From: JAMQPK01 sp963782595
Lineage (GTDB): Bacteria > Acidobacteriota > Vicinamibacteria > Vicinamibacterales > JAMQPK01
Assembly: GCA_963782595.1 (NCBI GenBank)
Contig: CAWAKJ010000005.1
Coordinates: forward strand, 372,001-436,000
Length of the DNA stretch: 64,000 nucleotides
Direction of reading: 5' to 3'
Part shown: one piece after another, positions 59,182 to 64,000 of the stretch
Layout: every line of letters starts with the position of its first letter
Position numbering within the stretch: the first letter of the stretch is position 1
Notes under the pieces: model-generated
The model's input: the letters and a program-made list of their open reading frames with translations, nothing else
Told to the model about the DNA's origin: nothing
Database searches by the model: none
Program-made: the position numbers and the translations under genes

Positions 59182-60018
59182 TTATCCGACCTGCCTTCGC
59201 TCGCGCCTCGTCCAGACGAAGATCAGCGTACCCAGCAACAAGACCGTGGCGGCGCTGGCCACCTGCACGATTCGCATAATCGCGAGGCTGTAGCGCCCTG
59301 TCGCCAGGTCGTAGTGGTAGCAGTAGAGCAACGCTCTCTTGAGCGGAGAACCGATTTTTTCCTCCGAGGCGTCGATGAGCGCCAGGCGCAGATCGCGCGG
59401 GCCGTAGTCGATGCCGAAGAGATAGCGCGACACCCTGCCCTGGGGAGTGGCCACGATGATGCCCGCCGGGTGTGCGTATTGCTGCGTGGATTCATCCCAC
59501 GCATAGCGGAAACCGGCGGCCCCGGTAAGGCGCTGGATGTTTGCTTCCGTACCGGTCAGGTAATGCCAGCCTTGCGCGATCGATGGCTTGCCCGAGCGCT
59601 CGACGTAGTGCGCCTTCTTTTCGAGGGCCATGGCCGGCGTCTCGCGCGGATCGATGCTGACGCTGACGACTTCGAAGTCATCTCCTGGATTCTCCGCCAG
59701 CACGCCGAGCGTGCTGGCGAGACTGCCGAGACTCTGCAGGCACAGCATCGGGCAGCCGTAATACACGAACGAAAGCACGACCGGGCGTTGGCCGAAGTAG
59801 TCGCCTATCTTTACCGTGCGGCCGTGCTCGTCCCTGAGCTCGACATCCAGCGGCAACATCTGGTTGAGGTGCTGATCGAACCCGACCTCGCGGATCGCCG
59901 CCGGTACGTCTGCCGCGGGCACACTCTGCGCCGTCGGCCTCGGCTGCGCGGCCGCCGTTGATGCGAGGAGCAGCATCGGCAATGTCCGCCGTACGGCGGA
60001 CCGAATATCCAGCCTCAT
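59182..60018 (-). CDS. SCO1/SenC family copper chaperone
   Basis: 278 aa from ATG 60018, which overlaps the previous stop (ATGA). Signal peptide to about residue 25. Thioredoxin-like fold with the copper/redox motif VYYGCPMLCLQSL (CxxxC) and the distal His in QYAHPAGIIVATPQG. A C-terminal membrane helix (ATVLLLGTLIFVW) with a basic tail ends the protein, unlike classic SCO with an N-terminal anchor. It delivers copper to the CuA site of coxB next to it. Confidence 0.9.
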   Translation of the reverse strand: MRLDIRSAVRRTLPMLLLASTAAAQPRPTAQSVPAADVPAAIREVGFDQHLNQMLPLDVELRDEHGRTVKIGDYFGQRPVVLSFVYYGCPMLCLQSLGSLASTLGVLAENPGDDFEVVSVSIDPRETPAMALEKKAHYVERSGKPSIAQGWHYLTGTEANIQRLTGAAGFRYAWDESTQQYAHPAGIIVATPQGRVSRYLFGIDYGPRDLRLALIDASEEKIGSPLKRALLYCYHYDLATGRYSLAIMRIVQVASAATVLLLGTLIFVWTRRERRQVG

Positions 60019-60422
60019 TTCGCTGTCTCTCTTGCGGGCAGGCCGCGCTCGACCACAATCCGCATCGCTTCTTCGATCGGGATCCGGACGACACCCGCTT
60101 CCTTGTTCACCCATCCATAGCTCGTCAGGAGCGACCGTTGCATCGCCTGCAGTTCCCGCAGTTCGCGCTGCGGCTCGGCTTGAAGGCGAGGCTCTGGCGG
60201 CAGCTGATCCTGCTGGCCCACGGCCAGGGGATAGACGATCGTCTGTTCGCGCGCCGTTCGTGTCGCATAGAAGCCTTGCAGCCAGAACAGAAACAGACCG
60301 ACGGCGACAACCACAGCGGCCAGACCGCCTCCGAAGCCGAGGATCGCCCCGACGTTGACGTCGCTCTCTTCGTGAACGACTTCCGGGTTGTCGTCGTAGT
60401 CCGGGCTATGCAGTTCGGACAT
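60015..60422 (-). CDS. small membrane protein of the ACIII-caa3 operon
   Basis: 135 aa. A polar acidic N terminus (SPDYDDNPEVVHEESDVN) is followed by one membrane helix at about residues 24-48 (GAILGFGGGLAAVVVAVGLFLFWLQG) and a periplasmic Pro/Glu/Gln-rich stretch. It ends in a conserved-looking YGWVNKEAGVVRIPIEEAMRIVVERGL, a motif common in proteins encoded near cytochrome genes. Overlaps actF and sco. An accessory subunit of ACIII, possibly ActG, or an assembly factor are the two options; neither is certain. Confidence 0.6.
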   Translation of the reverse strand: MSELHSPDYDDNPEVVHEESDVNVGAILGFGGGLAAVVVAVGLFLFWLQGFYATRTAREQTIVYPLAVGQQDQLPPEPRLQAEPQRELRELQAMQRSLLTSYGWVNKEAGVVRIPIEEAMRIVVERGLPARETAK

Positions 60423-61617
60423 GCTTCAGGGCCTCGCGGAACTCGGGGTCGTAGAGCGGCAGCAGTGCGCGGCCGCGCAGCTGGTAAACGAAATACCCAA
60501 GCCAGATGAGCGCGAGCGAGATAGGCAGCGCCACGTCGAGCCAGTGGATGTGGACTTTGCCGCCGTGCGCGAATGCCGGCGCGCTCAGCCAGAACAAATC
60601 GACGAACCGCATCACCACAATCACCGCCGCGACTTTCGACACCCTGGCCGGGTTGCGCTTGATGGCCCGGTGCAGGAGCACGAGGAAGGGCACGGCGAAG
60701 TGGAAGAGCAGCAGCACGATCGCCATGTACTGCCAGCCGTGTCCGACGCGGTGGAGATACCACTCGGTTTCTTCCGGGATGTTGGCAGCCCAGATGATGA
60801 GGTACTGCGAAAACGCAAAGTAGGCCCACAGCATGGTGAAGCCCATCATCAGGTTGCCGAGATCGTGAAAGTGGTTCGCGGTGATGAGCTCGTTGAACGG
60901 CGCGCGGCGCACGAGCCAGGCCAGCACGACGATCGAGAACGCGATCGCCGAGAGCGCCTGCCCGCCCATGATGAGCACGCCGTAGATCGTCGAGAACCAG
61001 TGTGGCTCGAGCGACATCAGCCAGTCGAAGGCCGCGAAGGTGATCGTCAGGCCATAGCCGAGCAATCCGGCCGCGCTGAGCAGCTGCATTTTCTTCGGAA
61101 TCGTCGGATCGCCAGTTGCGTCCTGCTCGACCGACCACTTGCTCAGGAAGAACGCGATCGCATTCCACACGATGAAGTACAGCGCTGCGCGTGCCAGGAA
61201 GAACGGCACATTCAGGTACGGTTGTTTCCACTGCAGGATCGGATCGGCGGCGACATGCGCGGCATCGGCCCAGGGATAGAGCGCGTGCAATCCGAACGCG
61301 ATCGGGAGGAACAGAATCGTCAAGAGGGGCAGCGTGCGGCTGGCGGCGCCCAGAATGCGGCGAATGACGACACCCCACGCGCCCCCCGACACCTGGTGCA
61401 CCATCGCGAGCGCCAGCGAGCCGAGCGCGATGGCCAGCATCCACAGGTAGGCGGGCAGGAACGAACGCACGAATTGCGCCGGGTTCATCACCAGTCCAAT
61501 GGCGCATACAACGGCGCCCGCGGCGCCCGCCATCATCAGCTTCGATTGCAGATTCCCGAGCTCGGGAACGATCTCGCTGCCGATCTCTTGCGCCTTCACC
61601 GGCGCTCGCGGCGTCAT
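60406..61617 (-). CDS. actF: alternative complex III subunit ActF
   Basis: 403 aa with about ten membrane segments. The ActF pattern includes WKQPYLNVPFFLARAALYFIVWNAIAFFLSKWS and LEPHWFSTIYGVLIMGGQALSAIAFSIVV. HDLGNLMMGFTMLWAYFAFSQYLIIWAANIPEETEWYLHR and HFAVPFLVLLHRAIKRNP follow. It is the NrfD-unrelated second quinol-side membrane subunit family paired with ActC. ATG overlaps the actE stop. Confidence 0.93.
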   Translation of the reverse strand: MTPRAPVKAQEIGSEIVPELGNLQSKLMMAGAAGAVVCAIGLVMNPAQFVRSFLPAYLWMLAIALGSLALAMVHQVSGGAWGVVIRRILGAASRTLPLLTILFLPIAFGLHALYPWADAAHVAADPILQWKQPYLNVPFFLARAALYFIVWNAIAFFLSKWSVEQDATGDPTIPKKMQLLSAAGLLGYGLTITFAAFDWLMSLEPHWFSTIYGVLIMGGQALSAIAFSIVVLAWLVRRAPFNELITANHFHDLGNLMMGFTMLWAYFAFSQYLIIWAANIPEETEWYLHRVGHGWQYMAIVLLLFHFAVPFLVLLHRAIKRNPARVSKVAAVIVVMRFVDLFWLSAPAFAHGGKVHIHWLDVALPISLALIWLGYFVYQLRGRALLPLYDPEFREALKHVRTA

Positions 61618-62240
61618 GGCAGTCGCCCCCGGGCTTCCGGCGATACGTCAGCGATCGTCGCGTTCTGACTCAACTGCAACGCCCGTATGTATGCCGCGAC
61701 TGCCCAGCGGTCGCGCACGGGAATCTGTGCCGCGTAGTCGGGCATCGCGCCGAAGCCATTCGTGATGACGTCGAAGACGTGTCCGGGAGGCGCCTGCCGC
61801 AGGCGATCGATGCTGAATGGAGAAGGGCGCCGGTATCCGCGGCGAACCACCATGCCGTCGCCTTCGCCCGTCAGTCCGTGGCAGGGCGAACAGAAGATGT
61901 CGTAGCGCTGCCGGCCCCGCTGCATGACGGCCGCATCGACGGCGAACGGAAACACCGTCGCCGGTTCTCCGCCGACCCGGCCCGTATAGAGCAGCGCGTC
62001 GGCGTGCAATTGGCCCTGCGCAATCGTCCCCTCGACAACCGGCCGCGCCGAACGCCTGTCGGCAAAGAAATCCGACGGCCGGAGCGCGGTGTACTTCGGC
62101 TGGTCGTGCATGTCCTGCCGGCAGCCAGTACCTGTGAGTACCAGAACCAGAAGCGCGGCCGCGCGCGCCCTTCTAATCCCCAATCCCCATTCCCTAGTCC
62201 CTAGAGCGTCAGTTCGCAACGGTCGTGACCTCACGGGCAC
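61614..62240 (-). CDS. actE: alternative complex III monoheme cytochrome c subunit ActE
   Basis: 208 aa from GTG 62240; an alternative TTG at 62183 would start inside a GGGATTG repeat, closer to the lipoprotein signal (LLVLVLTGTGC). Heme motif RYDIFCSPCHGLTGEGDGMVVRRGY (CxxCH) and GFGAMPDYAAQIPVRDRWAVAAYIRALQLSQ with the distal Met match ActE. As a lipoprotein it sits on the periplasmic face and passes electrons to the caa3 oxidase. Overlaps actD by 32 bp with the GTG start. Confidence 0.9.
   Translation of the reverse strand: MPVRSRPLRTDALGTREWGLGIRRARAAALLVLVLTGTGCRQDMHDQPKYTALRPSDFFADRRSARPVVEGTIAQGQLHADALLYTGRVGGEPATVFPFAVDAAVMQRGRQRYDIFCSPCHGLTGEGDGMVVRRGYRRPSPFSIDRLRQAPPGHVFDVITNGFGAMPDYAAQIPVRDRWAVAAYIRALQLSQNATIADVSPEARGRLP
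62168..62206. repeat. GGGATTG heptamer repeat at the actD-actE junction
   Basis: On the minus strand it reads GGGACTAGGGAATGGGGATT then GGGGATTAGAAGG, about four degenerate 7-mer units. It is translated at the N terminus of ActE (LGTREWGLGIRRA). Confidence 0.6.
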
Positions 62241-62754
62241 CGAGCGATTCGAGAAACGTCCGCGTGCTCTCGATGTTGAACTTCGGGTCCTGCGCTTCGA
62301 TGCAGAGAAAGAAGCGGTTTCGGCTCGCCAGCGCGAAGCGCGGCACGTTGAACACCGGATGAAACGGCTGCGGCAGGCCGTTGAGCGCCAGCATGCCGAG
62401 CACGGCCGTCAGCGACGCCGCGAGAATCGTCGTCTCGAAGGTGACGGGAATGAACATCGGCCAGCTGTTCAGCGGACGTCCGCCGATATTCAACGGGTAC
62501 GCCATCGTGGCCACCCAGTACTGCAGGCCGTACCCGCCGAGGCCGCCGAGGATGCCGCCAATCATCACCATCTTCGGCAGCCGCTCGTCGTGCATGTGCA
62601 TCGCGTCGTGCAGCTCTTCGATGGGCACCGGCGAGTACGCGTCCATCTTGCGATACCCTTCCGCGTGCGTGCGTCGCGCGGCCTCGACGAGCGCCTGCGC
62701 GGTCTCGAACTCGGCCATGAGGCCGTAGACGGATGACCGGCCCGATGATTTCAT
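62209..62754 (-). CDS. actD: alternative complex III subunit ActD (DUF3341)
   Basis: 181 aa. DUF3341 features are VYGLMAEFETAQALVEAARRTHAEGYRKMDAYSPVPIEELHDAM and two central membrane helices (MVMIGGILGGLGGYGLQYW, FIPVTFETTILAASLTAVLGML). The HPVFNVPRFALASRNRFFLCIEAQDPKF and FLESLGAREV ending is typical. It is a membrane subunit of the quinol-oxidising complex. The ATG overlaps the actC stop. Confidence 0.93.
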   Translation of the reverse strand: MKSSGRSSVYGLMAEFETAQALVEAARRTHAEGYRKMDAYSPVPIEELHDAMHMHDERLPKMVMIGGILGGLGGYGLQYWVATMAYPLNIGGRPLNSWPMFIPVTFETTILAASLTAVLGMLALNGLPQPFHPVFNVPRFALASRNRFFLCIEAQDPKFNIESTRTFLESLGAREVTTVAN

Positions 62755-64000
62755 CGGGCGCCTTCATCGTCCGCCTGACCGCCTACGCCAAGGCTACGGC
62801 GGTCCGCCGTAGCTTCATGCGAAGGCGGAAGGCGGACACTACGTTCAGCGTCGGGCACCAGGGTGCGCATCTCGAAGATCGAAATCATTGGGAGGAAGCG
62901 CAGGAACAGGAACAGCAGCGCCAGGAACAAGCCGATCGTGCCGATGTAGAGACCCCAGTCCCACACCGTCGGCGCGTATCTGCCCCAGGACGAGGGCAGA
63001 AAATCGCGATGCAGCGACGTGACGACGATGACGAAGCGCTCCAGCCACATGCCCACATTGACGATGAGCGAGATGATGAAGAGGAACAGCACGTTTGTGC
63101 GCACCTTCTTGATCCACAGAAGCTGCGGCGTCAGGCCGTTGCACAGGATGAGCGCCCAGTAGAACGGACCGTACGGTCCCGTCATCCGGTTTCGCATCAT
63201 GTAGATCTCGAACGTGTTTGCGCTGTACCAGGCCATGAACGCCTCGATCATGTAGCCGTAGGCCACGATCAGGCCGGTCACGAGCAGGATTTTCGCCATG
63301 TTGTTCAGGTGGCGCTCGGTGATGAAGTCTTCGAGACCGTAGATCTTGCGGATGGGAATGGCGAGCGTCAGCACCATGGCGAAGCCCGAGTAGATGGCAC
63401 CCGCCACGAAGTAGGGCGGGAAGATCGTCGCGTGCCATCCCGGAATCACCGAGACCGCGAAGTCGAAGCTCACGATCGTGTGCACGGAGACGACAAGCGG
63501 CGTCGCGAGGCCGGCCAGCAGCAGGTACGCGGTCTCGTATCGGTGCCAGTGGTGCGCCGATCCGCGCCATCCCATGGCGAGCGCGCCGTAGATCACCCGG
63601 CCGACCCTCGACTCAGAGCGATCGCGCAGCGTCGCAAGGTCGGGGATAAGGCCGACGAACCAGAAGAGTGCCGACACGGTCGCGTAGGTGGACACCGCGA
63701 ACACGTCCCAGATGAGCGGGCTGCGGAACTGCGGCCACACGTACATCGTGTTGGGATACGGGAACATCCAGTAAGCCAGCCATGGCCGGCCGACGTGCAG
63801 CAGCGGGAATATCCCGGCGCACGCGACCGCGAACAGCGTCATCGCTTCGGCGAACCGGTTGATCGACGTGCGCCACGACTGCTTGAACAACAGAAGAATC
63901 GCCGAGATGAGCGTGCCGGCGTGGCCAATGCCGATCCACCACACGAAATTGATGATCGCGAAGCCCCAGCCCACCGGAACATTCACGCCCCATATGCCCG
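62751..64000 (-). CDS. actC: alternative complex III subunit ActC (NrfD-like), 5' truncated by window edge
   Basis: At least 415 aa; in-frame codons (GIWGVNVPVGWGF) continue past the right edge, so the GTG at 63986 is internal. About ten membrane segments, with NFVWWIGIGHAGTLISAILLL, LAYWMFPYPNTMYVWPQFRSPLIWDVFAVSTY and TIVSFDFAVSVIPGWHATIFPPYFVAGAIYSGFAMV all typical of NrfD/ActC. It binds quinol. The last 30 residues (VRLPPSHEATADRRSLGVGG) are specified by a palindromic REP-like element. Confidence 0.95.
   Translation of the reverse strand, partial: GIWGVNVPVGWGFAIINFVWWIGIGHAGTLISAILLLFKQSWRTSINRFAEAMTLFAVACAGIFPLLHVGRPWLAYWMFPYPNTMYVWPQFRSPLIWDVFAVSTYATVSALFWFVGLIPDLATLRDRSESRVGRVIYGALAMGWRGSAHHWHRYETAYLLLAGLATPLVVSVHTIVSFDFAVSVIPGWHATIFPPYFVAGAIYSGFAMVLTLAIPIRKIYGLEDFITERHLNNMAKILLVTGLIVAYGYMIEAFMAWYSANTFEIYMMRNRMTGPYGPFYWALILCNGLTPQLLWIKKVRTNVLFLFIISLIVNVGMWLERFVIVVTSLHRDFLPSSWGRYAPTVWDWGLYIGTIGLFLALLFLFLRFLPMISIFEMRTLVPDAERSVRLPPSHEATADRRSLGVGGQADDEGAR
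62768..62843. repeat. REP-like TAGTGTCCG palindromic element inside actC
   Basis: CGTCCGCCTGACCGCC on the left pairs with GGCGGAAGGCGGACACTACG on the right, around an inner hairpin GGCTACGGCGGTCCGCCGTAGC. It is the same family as 31571-31625 and forms the 3' coding end of actC. Confidence 0.75.

Overview
The window is a chromosome segment of a GC-rich (roughly 60-64% by eye) Gram-negative bacterium. The gene content suggests Acidobacteriota, possibly the Vicinamibacteria. The pointers are an Oar-like TonB receptor with an N-terminal carboxypeptidase-regulatory domain, CarD, an alternative complex III plus caa3 oxidase operon, an OprP-like phosphate porin, and many secreted TPR proteins. This assignment is inference from gene content; no rRNA or marker tree was available. 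About 75 genes are supported, together with one tRNA. Two genes run off the edges: a D-threonine aldolase-like gene at the left and actC at the right.

Layout. 1-13.7 kb: mixed housekeeping and secreted proteins (PLP enzyme, TMTC-like TPR membrane protein, cupin, an ECF sigma factor with a membrane partner, a broken nitrilase, DUF4159, YgjP-like metallopeptidase, tRNA-Leu, a cytochrome c/copper monooxygenase-like/TPR fusion, CarD, PlsC-like acyltransferase, YdeI). 13.7-21.5 kb: Rex, MoaC, CDF transporter, signal peptidase I, a LytS/LytTR two-component pair, an orphan NuoI, a metallophosphatase and two overlapping methyltransferases of the phospholipid N-methyltransferase type. 21.5-31.6 kb: MurG-like glycosyltransferase, zinc-ribbon protein, TPR-gluzincin, caspase-like protein, rhomboid, alpha/beta hydrolase, M28 peptidase, citrate synthase and YacG.

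31.6-55.5 kb is a phosphate island: phoU-pstB, two thymidylate-kinase-like genes, ppx, CHAD, sixA, phoB with an RMD1-like gene and glgC, two copies of a small uncharacterised protein, pstSCA, a phosphate-selective porin, a DUF47/PhoU-like gene with a PiT transporter, and a frameshifted TonB receptor. Seven intergenic sites here, at the promoters of most of these units, carry phased GTTAAC/GTTTAC/GTAAC-like repeats, mostly 11 bp apart. I read them as this lineage's Pho box. They link phosphate starvation to high-affinity uptake, polyphosphate handling, glycogen synthesis and the two unknown small proteins.

55.6-64 kb (minus strand) is one respiratory operon: actC-actD-actE-actF, a small membrane protein, an SCO copper chaperone, and coxB-coxA-coxC-coxD. 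It encodes an alternative complex III feeding an A2-type caa3 oxidase.

The intergenic DNA is unusual. It contains many degenerate 7-9 bp tandem repeats, often forming inverted arms; palindromic REP-like elements, two of which contribute codons to proteins (the M28 lipoprotein and ActC); and one 330-bp MITE-like element. Several genes show breaks or readthrough (nitrilase, TonB receptor, ppx), some of which may be sequence errors.
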